From Halosimplex salinum (lineage in GTDB: Archaea; Halobacteriota; Halobacteria; Halobacteriales; Haloarculaceae), in contig NZ_QWGG01000001.1 of the NCBI RefSeq assembly GCF_003730195.1, forward strand, positions 930,001 to 994,000: a stretch of 64,000 nucleotides of DNA, read 5' to 3'. Under the pieces are notes generated by a model that saw only the letters and a list, made by a program, of their open reading frames with translations, ran no database searches and was not told where the DNA came from. A program made the translations under genes and the position numbers. Each line of letters begins with the position of its first letter. Positions within the stretch are counted from its first letter, which is position 1. Positions 1-8,600 of this stretch are shown here, one piece after another.

Positions 1-753
1 GACGAGTACATGCGGCGCGCCGGCTACTCGCGACAGGGCGGTCAGTGGGTCGACCCGCAGGGGAACACCGCGGCGATCGACCTGAGCGCACGGTCGGGAA
101 GCACGTCCAACGTCCAGGCCGGGCAGACGATCCGGGAGAACCTCGCGAGCTGGGGCTTCGGCGTGAACTTCACCACCCAGGGCTGGTCCACGTGGTCGAA
201 CAGCCTCAAACCGAACCAGCTCAACTACGACTCCACCCTCTTCTGGTCGGACACCGCCACGGTCTACGGCAAGTACAACGACCGGGGCGCGTGGTGGGGC
301 GAGGCGCTCCTCGGCGGCAGTCCGTCCGCCGACAGCCCCTTCCGCCTGACCGACGACGACGAGGTGGACACCCAGAACAAACCCGTCCACGTCGAACTCC
401 CGGAGGAGGTCGGCTCGATCGAAGCGCCCGACCAGGCCGGTCGTGATCCCGACCTCGAGAACGGACGCGAGGTCGACATGCTCGAAGTCGTCGATGCGAT
501 CCGACAGCCGGGCAACTCCGACGAGGAGCTCCAGGAGCTCTACCGCACCTGCGCGCAGTACTACAACTTCTACGTCCCCCACTTCGTGTTCCAGCAGTTG
601 CTCGCCGGGTCGTGGGGCAACGTGCGGGACTTCGAGTGGCCCGAGCCGGACGCCCAGGCGCTCGACTACGAGCGCTTCGCCGGCATCGAGAACGCAGTCG
701 TTCTCAGCGGTATCACGCAAGCGAGCACGGACGAGGACTTCCCGTCGCCGTAA
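1..753 (+). CDS. ABC transporter solute-binding protein, family 5 (C-terminal part)
   Basis: The reading frame is open from the first base, so this is the C-terminal ~250 residues of a longer protein cut by the window edge. The pattern GYSRQGGQWVDPQGN matches the conserved C-lobe segment of oligopeptide/sugar-type family 5 solute-binding proteins, where it precedes a DLSA...-type strand. These lipoproteins capture a ligand outside the cell for an ABC importer. The next gene is a beta-glucuronidase, so the ligand may be an oligosaccharide or glycoside, but that is inference from context. The permease and ATPase genes are not in the window. Confidence 0.75.
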   Translation, partial: DEYMRRAGYSRQGGQWVDPQGNTAAIDLSARSGSTSNVQAGQTIRENLASWGFGVNFTTQGWSTWSNSLKPNQLNYDSTLFWSDTATVYGKYNDRGAWWGEALLGGSPSADSPFRLTDDDEVDTQNKPVHVELPEEVGSIEAPDQAGRDPDLENGREVDMLEVVDAIRQPGNSDEELQELYRTCAQYYNFYVPHFVFQQLLAGSWGNVRDFEWPEPDAQALDYERFAGIENAVVLSGITQASTDEDFPSP

Positions 754-824
754 CGGGACTCACTCGCTGTCAGGCCCGTTTCTCGCTTTCGACCGACCCC
801 TCGCGAGCCGTTCGTGTGGTAACG

Positions 825-830
825 TTTATC
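825..830 (+). promoter_or_regulatory. TATA-like box for the GH2 gene
   Basis: TTTATC lies about 25 bp before the ATG at 855. This spacing fits a leaderless haloarchaeal transcript and supports 855 over the upstream in-frame start at 612. Confidence 0.45.
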
Positions 831-854
831 CTGCACCGCGAGCGGGTGGTCAGT

Positions 855-2564
855 ATGCACAGGACGTTCGAGACGACGACGGAACGACGCCAGCGGACCC
901 TCGACGGACAGTGGGAGTTCGTCACCGACCCCGACGACGAGGGCCGCGAGGCCGAGTATCACGAAGCGTTCCCCTCGGAGGACGCCGACCGTATCGCGGT
1001 CCCGAGTTCCTGGAACGCTCGGACGGCGTACGCCGACTACGTCGGCCCGGCCTGGTACCGGCGGACCCTCGAACTCACCGAGTCCGAATCGCTGCTGGTC
1101 ACCTTCCACGGCGTCGGCCGCGAGGCGACCGTGTACCTCGACGGAGCGGAACTCGTCAGCCACGAGGGGGCCTACACGCCCTTCGACGCGCTCGCCCGCG
1201 ACCTCGCACCCGGCGAACACGAACTCGTCGTCCGCGCCGACAACACGCGCACCGAGACGACCGTCCCGCACGACGACGTGGACTGGTTCCCGTACGGTGG
1301 CATCCACCGCGAAGTCGTCGTAGAGACGGTCCCGGACGTGTACGTACGGGATCTCGCCGTCGACTACGAACTCGACGGCGACGACGCGACCGTGGAGGCC
1401 GAAGTGACGGTGCACAACGCCGGCGCGCTGACAGCCGAACCGGAACTGGCCGTCTCCGTCGGCGACGAGACCGCCGTCGACGACGTCGAGGTAGACGGCA
1501 TGGACGCGCTGACGACCACGCTGTCGCTCACGCTGACCGACGTGGACCGCTGGACGCTCGACGACCCGACGCTGTACGACGTAGAAGCGCGACTCCGGGG
1601 CGAGCAGGCCGCGGCGCGCGACGGCGAGGTGTTCACCGACGACCGGCGGGACCGGATCGGTTTCCGGGAGGTCGCCGTCGACGGCCGCGACATCCTGCTC
1701 AACGGCGACCCCGTGACGATCGCGGGGGTCAACCGCCACGAGGACCACCCGGACTGGGGGGCCGCCCAGCCGCTGGGGATCCAGCAGCGCGACCTCGAGA
1801 TCGTCGAACGCGCGAACTGCAACGCGGTCAGGTGCTCACACTACCCGAACCACCCGCGGTTTCTCGACCTCTGCGACGAGGCGGGCGTCCTCGTGATCGA
1901 GGAACTCCCCCTGTGGCAGGTCGACCGCGGGACGATGACGGCCAGTATCGAATCTGCCCAGCGGACGCTCATCGAGATGCTGGAGCGCGACCGCCACCAC
2001 CCGTCGGTGTTCGCGTGGAGCCTCTCGAACGAGTGCGCGAACGAGCAAAACAGCGTCGTCGACGCGACCCGGCAGCTCCGGGGAACCGTCGACGGGCTGG
2101 ACGGGTCGCGCCTCGTGACCGCGGCCTCGAACACCGACTGGGAGGGCGAGGCCGACCGCGTGTTCGAGTTCTGCGACTTCCTCTCGGTCAACGCCTACTG
2201 GGGCTGGTACCGGGACGACGGCGACTGGGCCGACCACCTCGACCGGATCGAGGACGAGTACGGCGAGAAACCGATAGTCGTCTCGGAGTTCGGGGCCGGT
2301 GCGATCCCGGACGAACGGACCCACGAGTCGCGCAAGTGGTCCGAGTCCTACCAGGCGGATCTGCTCGCCGACTGCGTCGACCTGTTCCTCGACCGCGACA
2401 GCGTCGCCGGGTTCACCGTCTGGCAGTTCGCCGACACGCTCGCCAACCCCGTCGACGCGATGTCTCGCCCGCGGTCGCGCAACAACAAGGGCATCCTCAC
2501 CGAGCACCGTCGACCGAAGGACGGGTACCGGGCGCTCGCCGAGCGCCTCGACGACCGGTCGTAA
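855..2564 (+). CDS. GH2 beta-glucuronidase
   Basis: This 569-residue protein has the full glycoside hydrolase 2 architecture: sugar-binding jelly roll, Ig-like domain and TIM barrel. The acid/base is E393 in WSLSNEC and the nucleophile is E478 in VVSEFG. Two signatures point to beta-glucuronidase rather than beta-galactosidase. NAYWGWYRDDGDW resembles the active-site segment of E. coli UidA, and RNNKG (N543, K545) matches the N-x-K motif that binds the glucuronate carboxylate. No signal peptide is seen, so it should act in the cytoplasm on imported glucuronides. The ATG at 855 is preferred because a TATA-like box precedes it. The upstream binding protein gene ends 101 bp earlier. Substrate assignment rests on motifs only. 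Confidence 0.82.
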   Translation: MHRTFETTTERRQRTLDGQWEFVTDPDDEGREAEYHEAFPSEDADRIAVPSSWNARTAYADYVGPAWYRRTLELTESESLLVTFHGVGREATVYLDGAELVSHEGAYTPFDALARDLAPGEHELVVRADNTRTETTVPHDDVDWFPYGGIHREVVVETVPDVYVRDLAVDYELDGDDATVEAEVTVHNAGALTAEPELAVSVGDETAVDDVEVDGMDALTTTLSLTLTDVDRWTLDDPTLYDVEARLRGEQAAARDGEVFTDDRRDRIGFREVAVDGRDILLNGDPVTIAGVNRHEDHPDWGAAQPLGIQQRDLEIVERANCNAVRCSHYPNHPRFLDLCDEAGVLVIEELPLWQVDRGTMTASIESAQRTLIEMLERDRHHPSVFAWSLSNECANEQNSVVDATRQLRGTVDGLDGSRLVTAASNTDWEGEADRVFEFCDFLSVNAYWGWYRDDGDWADHLDRIEDEYGEKPIVVSEFGAGAIPDERTHESRKWSESYQADLLADCVDLFLDRDSVAGFTVWQFADTLANPVDAMSRPRSRNNKGILTEHRRPKDGYRALAERLDDRS

Positions 2565-3006
2565 CCTCCGCTCGGAATCTGCGTCTTCTGCCACTGGCCG
2601 TCGTCCGGGACAGAAATCCGGTGTCGTTCTGCTATGGAGAATATCGTTTAGTAGAACTAGTTTCGATCGGAACCAGATCGACGCCGATTACAGTCTTAAG
2701 TTTGTAATCTGAGACGGTCCCACCGCCCGTGAGGGAGGGTCACACACAGAATAGCGGGACTCTGTCGTCAGTGACCGGAACCGTTCATCTGACAGAGTCG
2801 GCTGATTTATCTGTTCACTTCGGTCTCGTATCGGAGACCGGATGGGATTCATTACAGAACGAAATGCTGTCATAGAGAACGGCACTGTGAGAAGGAGAAC
2901 TCCGATTCGCCTCAGCGGGACGGTGTGGCGACCCATCGAAACCTGCGGTCAGGGGGTCCGGCCGTCCGTTCGGAGGGACCGTCTGCGACGAGTCTCCGAC
3001 TGGCCG
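2565..3006. other. Intergenic region with several dyads
   Basis: I see no credible gene between the convergent GH2 and oxidoreductase genes. The stretch is richer in A+T than its surroundings. It holds perfect short inverted repeats at 2686-2709 (7-bp arms GATTACA), 2758-2799 (9-bp arms GACTCTGTC, 24-nt spacer) and 2821-2840 (7-bp arms CGGTCTC). Some may be transcription terminators for the two converging genes. Confidence 0.5.
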
Positions 3007-4083
3007 TCAGTCCTCGCGGGGTTCGGGCGTCAGGTCGCCCGATTCGACCATCGATTCGAGCGGGTTGTCGTCGACCGTGAGCGGGAAGTCGACGCGGCCG
3101 CGGCGCCGTGCGGACTCCCAGGCGCCGAATATCAACTCGGTGGCGACGAGCGCGTTCCGCGCGCACAGTTCGGACGGCTCGCCCGTCTCGACGGCTGACA
3201 CCACGTCCTCGATCCCCCGGTAGATGAACGCGTCGTCGTGGAGCCCCTCCTCGCACGCTACGGACTCCCATCCCTCGCCGTCGCGGCGGATCCGCAGGGG
3301 TTCGCTCGCGCCGACACCACCGGGACCGACCTCGATGACGCCCTCCGAGCCGATCAGCCGGTTGTGACAGCCGACCGTCTCCGCGCCGACGCCGGTCGTC
3401 GCGAGGCCGGTGACGCCGTTCTCGTAGGCCCACTGGACGACGGCGTGGTTCTCGTTGTGCGCGCCGAAGAGGACGTCCTCCTCGCGGTAATCGACGTTCG
3501 CCAGCACCCACTCGGCGTTGGCCTCGTCGTTGTAATACGAGCACAGGTCGAAGGAGTGGCTCCCGTAGTCGTAGACGTTGTGCGCGGAGAACTCGACGCG
3601 TTCGAGCGTCCCGACCTCGCCGGCGTCGAGCAGGTCCTTGGCTCGACGGAACGGCTCGCCGAAGCGGCGCTGGTGGTTGAAGGTGAGGTGGACGCCGTGC
3701 CGGTCGGCCTCCTGTGCCATCAGGCGGGCCTCGCCCCACGTCCGCGACATGGGCTTCTCGCAGTGGACCGCTTCGACGACGCCGCTCCTGATGCACCCGA
3801 CGGAGATGTCGGCGTGGATCGACGGCGGCACGGTCACGCTGACGATATCGGGCTCGACGGTGTCGAGCATCCGCTCGTAGTCCTCGAAGATCCCGTCGTC
3901 GTCGATGTCGTACTCCGCCGCGAACGGCCGTGCGTTCTCGGGCACGATGTCCGCGACCGCGACGAGTTCGACGCCCTCGACGGTCTCGTAGCCGTCGGCG
4001 TGGCGATACCCCATGGCGTACCCCTCGCCGCTGGGGTTCTCCGGGTCCGGCCCCGCTCCGATGACTGCCGCCGTGTATGTCAT
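3007..4083 (-). CDS. Gfo/Idh/MocA family oxidoreductase
   Basis: This 358-residue NAD(P)-dependent sugar or sugar-acid oxidoreductase has an N-terminal Rossmann segment AVIGAGPDP and the catalytic motif EKP at 109-111. A second domain of the family type follows, with NHQRRF. It is the last gene of a minus-strand group that begins with an isomerase at 6285. The 78-bp gap to the preceding oxidoreductase suggests an operon, possibly with internal initiation. The family oxidises or epimerises hydroxyls on sugars, inositols or glycosides, and the substrate cannot be read from the sequence. Pairing with a second paralogue and a TIM-barrel isomerase is typical of oxidative glycoside or inositol-like pathways. 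Confidence 0.85.
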   Translation of the reverse strand: MTYTAAVIGAGPDPENPSGEGYAMGYRHADGYETVEGVELVAVADIVPENARPFAAEYDIDDDGIFEDYERMLDTVEPDIVSVTVPPSIHADISVGCIRSGVVEAVHCEKPMSRTWGEARLMAQEADRHGVHLTFNHQRRFGEPFRRAKDLLDAGEVGTLERVEFSAHNVYDYGSHSFDLCSYYNDEANAEWVLANVDYREEDVLFGAHNENHAVVQWAYENGVTGLATTGVGAETVGCHNRLIGSEGVIEVGPGGVGASEPLRIRRDGEGWESVACEEGLHDDAFIYRGIEDVVSAVETGEPSELCARNALVATELIFGAWESARRRGRVDFPLTVDDNPLESMVESGDLTPEPRED

Positions 4084-4161
4084 ACACTATACAGACGTAA
4101 GAAGAGGAAAAAGCTGCCGTCGCGAGCGATTTCTTCCGGGTGTCCGAGGGGGGTCGAGCCG

Positions 4162-5316
4162 TCAGACCTCGACCCACTCGCCGGAAGCGTCGGACTCCTC
4201 GATGGCGGTAAGCAGTTCCTGAACGCGGTAGCCGTCCTCGAAGGACGGGCTGTGACTCTCGCCGGCCGCCGCGGCCGAGAGGAACTCGTAGTTCTCGTGG
4301 ACGAACGTGTGCTCCCAGCCGATGACGTGGCCCGGCGGCCACCAGTGGTCGATGTAGGGGTCCTCGGGGTCGGTCACGTTGATCGTCTGGAACCCGCGGT
4401 CGCCCTCGGTCAGGAGTTCGAGTTCGTTCAGCCGTTCGAGCGAGAACTTCAGGCTCCCCTTCGAGCCGTTGATCTCGATAGAGTGGTCGTTCTTGCAGCC
4501 GTTGGCGAACCGGGAGGCCTCGTAGGTCGCGATGGCGCCGTTCTCGAACTCCGCCTGTGCCGTGTAGGCGTCGTCGACCGTCACGGCGCGGGTCTCCGAC
4601 GATTCGCCGCCCTCGCCCTCCAGCGACCCCTCGTCGCCGCCGGGGACGGGCCGCTCGTCGACGAACGTCTGGAGGTGCCCCGACAGTCGCGTCAGGTCGC
4701 CGGCCGCGTCGCCGACGAGGTAGCGGCTGAGGTCGATGGTGTGGGCGCCGAGGTCGCCGAGCGCGCCCGAGCCCGCGACATCCTTCGAGTTGCGCCAGCT
4801 CCACGGCGCGTCGGGGTCGACGAGCCAGTCCTGGAGGTACGTGCCGCGGACGTGGTGGATCTCGCCGAGTTCGCCGGCGTCGATCAGGTTCTTCGCGTAC
4901 TGGATCGCCGGGATGAACCGGTAGTTGAACGCGATTCCCGCGGTAGCGTCCGACTCGCGGGCCGCGTCTCGCATCCGCTCGGCGTCTTCGAGCGTGTGCG
5001 CGAGGGGCTTCTCGCAGAAGACGTGCGTCCCCGCTTCGAGCGCCGCGATCGAGGGATCGGCGTGGATGTTGTTCGGCCCGAGATTGTAGAACACGTCTAC
5101 CTCCTCGACCACGTCCTCCCAGTCGGTGGCGTACCGCTGGAATCCGAGCCGGTCGGCGGCCTCTGACAGCGCCTCCTCGTCGCGCCCGACGACGACCTCG
5201 CGTTCGACCTCGGGCGCCTCCGGGAAGAACATGGGGAGGCGCGCCAGCGCGTTGGCGTGGGCCTTGCCCATGAACCGGTAGCCCAGCACGCCGACGGAGA
5301 GTGGTTCGTCCGTCAT
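4162..5316 (-). CDS. Gfo/Idh/MocA family oxidoreductase
   Basis: This 384-residue paralogue of the neighbouring oxidoreductase has the Rossmann motif GVLGYRFMG near residues 9-17 and the catalytic EKP at 102-104. The dinucleotide-binding domain is followed by the alpha/beta substrate domain. It starts 3 bp after the isomerase gene ends (stop at 5320-5322), so the two are very probably cotranscribed and translationally coupled. Likely a cytoplasmic sugar or sugar-acid dehydrogenase. The exact substrate is unknown. Sequence divergence from the 3007-4083 protein is large enough that the two probably carry out different steps. Confidence 0.87.
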   Translation of the reverse strand: MTDEPLSVGVLGYRFMGKAHANALARLPMFFPEAPEVEREVVVGRDEEALSEAADRLGFQRYATDWEDVVEEVDVFYNLGPNNIHADPSIAALEAGTHVFCEKPLAHTLEDAERMRDAARESDATAGIAFNYRFIPAIQYAKNLIDAGELGEIHHVRGTYLQDWLVDPDAPWSWRNSKDVAGSGALGDLGAHTIDLSRYLVGDAAGDLTRLSGHLQTFVDERPVPGGDEGSLEGEGGESSETRAVTVDDAYTAQAEFENGAIATYEASRFANGCKNDHSIEINGSKGSLKFSLERLNELELLTEGDRGFQTINVTDPEDPYIDHWWPPGHVIGWEHTFVHENYEFLSAAAAGESHSPSFEDGYRVQELLTAIEESDASGEWVEV

Positions 5317-5319
5317 CGT

Positions 5320-6285
5320 TCAGGCCCAGTAGGCGTCGCCGGGGGTGGTCTCGAACACGGAGCGCTGGAGCACGTCGATGGCTTTCTCCAGCCCCTCGTT
5401 CGGCGAGGTCAGCGAGTCCTCGTGCTCGATGGAGAGGGCGCCGTCGTAGTCCACCATCCGCAGCGTCGAGACGACGTCCTTCCAGAACTCCTCGCCGTGC
5501 CCGTAGCCGATAGAGCGGAAGAGCCACGAGCGGTCGGGCTCCTCCGTGTAGGGCTCCGTGTCGAGGACGCCCTTCACGCGGCTGTTGGACTCGTACACCT
5601 TCGTGTCCTTGGCGTGGAAGTGGTGGATGGCGTCGTGCTCGCCGAGGAAGCGGATCGCCTCGGTGATGTCGATTCCCTGCCAGAACAGGTGCGAGGGGTC
5701 GAAGTTCGCGCCGATGTACTCGTTCGTGCGCTCGCGGAGTTCGACCATGCCCGTCGGCTCGTAGACGAGCATGTTCGGGTGCATCTCGATGCCGACGTAC
5801 ACGTCGTGGTCGGCCGCGTGTTCGGCGAGATCCGACCAGTACTCCTCGGCTACCTCCCACTGGTACTCGTGGGCCTCGTGGTGTTCGTTCGGCCAGGGTG
5901 CCGTGATCCAGTTGGGCGTCTCGTCGTTCGGCCCGCCCGCCGGGAGCCCGGAGAAGCACGTCACGGCGTCGACGCCGAGCTGGTCGGCCAGCGTGATGGC
6001 CTCCCGGAGTTCCGTGTCTGCGCGCGCGGCCCGGTCCTCGTCGGGGTGGAGCGGGTTGTTGTGTGTCGCCAGCGCCGACACGTAGAGGTCGTGTTCGTCC
6101 AGCAGGTCCTGCAGTTCCGCCTGTGCCTCGTCGTCGTCGAGATACTCGTCGCGAGGGAGGTGGTCGTCGCCGACGAACCCCCCACAGCCGAGTTCGACCG
6201 CGTCGACGCCCTGTTCGTCGAGGTACGCGAACGCGTCGTCGACCGATTCGCCGCCCAATGCCACGGTGAGCACACCTACGTCCAT
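5320..6285 (-). CDS. Sugar phosphate isomerase/epimerase (xylose isomerase-like TIM barrel)
   Basis: This 321-residue protein belongs to the AP-endonuclease-2/xylose isomerase-like TIM-barrel superfamily. Likely metal ligands are the Glu in VGIEMHP, the Asp in FDPSHLFW, the His in HFHAKDTKV and the Glu in LSIEHED, spread along the barrel as the family requires. It is first in a three-gene minus-strand operon with two Gfo/Idh/MocA oxidoreductases, a common partnership in sugar and inositol catabolism. It probably isomerises or epimerises a keto-sugar intermediate made by one of them. The specific reaction is not determined. Confidence 0.85.
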   Translation of the reverse strand: MDVGVLTVALGGESVDDAFAYLDEQGVDAVELGCGGFVGDDHLPRDEYLDDDEAQAELQDLLDEHDLYVSALATHNNPLHPDEDRAARADTELREAITLADQLGVDAVTCFSGLPAGGPNDETPNWITAPWPNEHHEAHEYQWEVAEEYWSDLAEHAADHDVYVGIEMHPNMLVYEPTGMVELRERTNEYIGANFDPSHLFWQGIDITEAIRFLGEHDAIHHFHAKDTKVYESNSRVKGVLDTEPYTEEPDRSWLFRSIGYGHGEEFWKDVVSTLRMVDYDGALSIEHEDSLTSPNEGLEKAIDVLQRSVFETTPGDAYWA

Positions 6286-6460
6286 GTGTGTTCACCTCAC
6301 ACGAACGCTCAAAAACTCTTGCGGTGTCGGTACCGCTCGCCGCGTCCTCAGGCGATTCTGGGCAGAATCGCGCCCGGAGCGACGGGGTGCACGCGACGGC
6401 CGAGGGACGGCGACGGGCCCGCCGCCGGTGAGCGATTCGGCCGTCGGCCGCGGCCCGGCA

Positions 6461-6470
6461 AAATTAAATA
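6461..6470 (+). promoter_or_regulatory. TATA-like box for the FAH-family gene
   Basis: AAATTAAATA, clearly AT-rich against its GC-rich surroundings, ends 26 bp before the ATG at 6496. The spacing supports a leaderless transcript. Confidence 0.5.
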
Positions 6471-6495
6471 GTGGCTGTCCATCACAGTGAGTAGC

Positions 6496-7359
6496 ATGAG
6501 ATACTTTCGGGTGACGCGCGGAGACGACGAGCGGTTGGTCGCATCGGATGGAGACGCCGCCTACGACCTGACGAGCGCGCCGACCGGGCCGTCGACCGTC
6601 GTCGACCTCCTCGCGTCCGCCGACGAGACGCGCCAGGGCCTCGACGAGGCCGCCGAGGCGTACCTCGACGACGCCGACGAGATCGACTTCGACGACGAGG
6701 ACCTGGTGCTCCCCGTCGAGCCGCCGGAAGTGTGGGCCTCCGGCGTCACCTACGCCATCAGTGAGGAAGCGCGTCAGGAGGAGAGCCACATGCCCGACGT
6801 GTACATCGACGTGTACGAGAACGAGCGCCCCGAGGTCTTCTTCAAGGCCACACCGAGCCGGACGGTCGGCCCGGACGAAGCGGTGGGCATCCGCGGCGAC
6901 TCCACGTGGGACACGCCCGAGCCGGAACTCGCCGTCGTCCTCTACCAGGGCGAGACGGTCGGGTTCACCATCGGCAACGACATGAGCAGTCGCTCTATCG
7001 AGGGCGAGAACCCGCTTTACCTCCCGCAGGCGAAGGTGTACGACCGCTGTGCCGCGCTCGGCCCCTGCGTCACCTCCGCCGGCGAGATCGAAGACCCGCA
7101 CGACCTCGAGATGACGATGCAGATCCACCGCGACGGCGAGGTCGTCTACGAGGGCACGACCAACACCGGCGAGATGGTCCGCACCTGCGAGGAACTCGCC
7201 TCCTACCTGACTCGACACAACGTCGTCCCCGACCTGACCGTTCTGATGACCGGAACGGCGCTGGTGCCCGAAGGCGACTTCACGCTCCACGAGGGCGACG
7301 AGGTCGAGATCGATATCGAGGGGATCGGGACGCTGACGAACCCAGTTACGACGGTCTGA
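6496..7359 (+). CDS. Fumarylacetoacetate hydrolase (FAH) family protein, possible 2-keto-3-deoxy sugar-acid dehydratase
   Basis: This 287-residue FAH-fold enzyme carries the family metal-binding pattern (E-x-E in PEPELAVV, then D in GNDMSSRS) and the Lys of QAKVYDRC. The ATG at 6496 is chosen over a GTG nine bases upstream because the TATA-like box at 6461-6470 sits at leaderless spacing. In Haloferax volcanii a FAH-family enzyme dehydrates 2-keto-3-deoxyxylonate in pentose oxidation. Position beside sugar oxidoreductases and an IclR regulator makes a similar 2-keto-3-deoxy acid dehydratase role plausible. A hydrolase role on another diketo acid cannot be excluded. Confidence 0.82.
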   Translation: MRYFRVTRGDDERLVASDGDAAYDLTSAPTGPSTVVDLLASADETRQGLDEAAEAYLDDADEIDFDDEDLVLPVEPPEVWASGVTYAISEEARQEESHMPDVYIDVYENERPEVFFKATPSRTVGPDEAVGIRGDSTWDTPEPELAVVLYQGETVGFTIGNDMSSRSIEGENPLYLPQAKVYDRCAALGPCVTSAGEIEDPHDLEMTMQIHRDGEVVYEGTTNTGEMVRTCEELASYLTRHNVVPDLTVLMTGTALVPEGDFTLHEGDEVEIDIEGIGTLTNPVTTV

Positions 7360-7420
7360 GCGACCGAAGGATTTGCTCGGTCGCGAGTAATCTTCTGAAC
7401 GACTGTTTGCGTTTGCAGAA

Positions 7421-7430
7421 CGGTTATTAC
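7421..7430 (+). promoter_or_regulatory. TATA-like box for the IclR gene
   Basis: CGGTTATTAC lies 23-32 bp before the ATG at 7453. A partial inverted repeat just upstream (CTGAAC near 7395, GCAGAACGG near 7416) could be an operator for the regulator itself, but this is weak. Confidence 0.4.
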
Positions 7431-7452
7431 GGGCGGGTGATAGTAGCCGTGT

Positions 7453-8217
7453 ATGGCGCAGTCCGCGCGGAACACAGTAAAGTCGGTCGAACGCACGTTC
7501 AGGATCATCGGTGGGCTGCAGGAGCTGGGCGGAGCGGGAGTGACGGAGCTGTCGACCCATCTCGACCTGCCGAAAAGTACCGTTCACAACTACCTCAGCA
7601 CGCTCGAACAGGAGGCGTACGTCGTCAAAGCGGACGACGAGTACCGCATCGGCCTCCGGTTCCTCGAACACGGGGCCTACGCCCGCAACCAGTCCCCCAT
7701 CTTCGAGATCGCGCGCCCGGAACTCGACCGGCTCGCGAACGAGACCGGCGAGCTCTGTAACCTCCTCGTCGAGGAGCACGGCAAGGGGACCTACCTCTAC
7801 CGGACCCGCGGCGAGAACGCCGTCCGCGTGAAAGAGCACGTGGGCAACCGGGTCTGCCTCCACAGCACGGCGCTGGGCAAGGCCATCCTCGCGCACCTCT
7901 CGGAGGACCGCGTCGACGAGATCATCGACCGTCACGGGCTCCCCCAGACCACCGAGCGGACGGTCACCGACCGCGACGAACTGTTCGAGAGGCTCGCCGA
8001 GATCCGCGAGCGTGGCTTCGCGTTCGACGACGAAGAACGGCTGTCCGGGCTCCGCTGTGTCGCCGCGCCCGTCCTCAGCAACGACGACCGCGTCCTCGGC
8101 GCTATCAGCGTCTCCGGCCCCTCCCACCGCTTCGAAGACCACCGCTTCCGCGAGGAACTCCCCAAGCGCGTCCTCGAAACCGCCAACGTCCTCGAGCTCA
8201 ACGTCACCTACTCGTAA
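7453..8217 (+). CDS. IclR family transcriptional regulator
   Basis: This 254-residue protein has an N-terminal winged helix-turn-helix (about residues 10-70, LPKSTVHNYLSTLEQEAYV) and a C-terminal IclR effector-binding domain (about 80-250, including GKAILAHL and the RCVAAPVL strand). IclR proteins in haloarchaea, such as XacR in Haloferax, control pentose and sugar-acid genes. It lies 93 bp after the FAH-family enzyme and next to the oxidoreductase operon, so it likely regulates this sugar locus in response to a pathway intermediate. The direction of control cannot be told from the sequence. Confidence 0.9.
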   Translation: MAQSARNTVKSVERTFRIIGGLQELGGAGVTELSTHLDLPKSTVHNYLSTLEQEAYVVKADDEYRIGLRFLEHGAYARNQSPIFEIARPELDRLANETGELCNLLVEEHGKGTYLYRTRGENAVRVKEHVGNRVCLHSTALGKAILAHLSEDRVDEIIDRHGLPQTTERTVTDRDELFERLAEIRERGFAFDDEERLSGLRCVAAPVLSNDDRVLGAISVSGPSHRFEDHRFREELPKRVLETANVLELNVTYS

Positions 8218-8600
8218 AATATCGGACTATACTAGAATTATTAGAGTTTGAGCAACTGAACCGATCTGCCTATCTCGTACTCTCTTCGACACGGATTCGC
8301 TTCGATACCGATATTCTGGCTGTAACGGCCCTCAATAGCCCATTCGATCTGTCTGGATTGGATTTCTTCGATCTGATTCTACGAACCGACCATCGAGCCT
8401 CCGTTCCCGGTGAACGCCCAGAATACTTCTTTTGCAGACCTATGTGGCCGTATTCGTACCTCGCTGGCGTATAATTAAAATCCGCAATTTAATACCTCGA
8501 AATATTATACGACTCTCGTACTACCAGATAACAAATCTATTAACGATCCGTCGCGTGCGCAGACGAAACCCCCTTGTCGCGTCGCCGCTAACCGGGGAGC
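8218..8600. other. AT-rich intergenic island
   Basis: No gene is visible. The segment is far richer in A+T than the rest of the window, especially 8465-8550. It includes the inverted pair GTATAAT at 8469-8475 and ATTATAC at 8504-8510. It probably contains the promoter of the downstream helicase, and it may be a remnant of inserted DNA. No transposase fragment is recognisable. Confidence 0.4.

Noticed and set aside
443-2707. Long Arg/Pro/Ser-rich frame overlapping the beta-glucuronidase
   Set aside because: It overlaps a clear GH2 gene in another frame, and its composition is typical of GC-rich frame shadows.
2912-6295. 1,127-codon minus-strand frame
   Set aside because: It runs through three recognised genes in another frame, and is Arg-rich without any domain.
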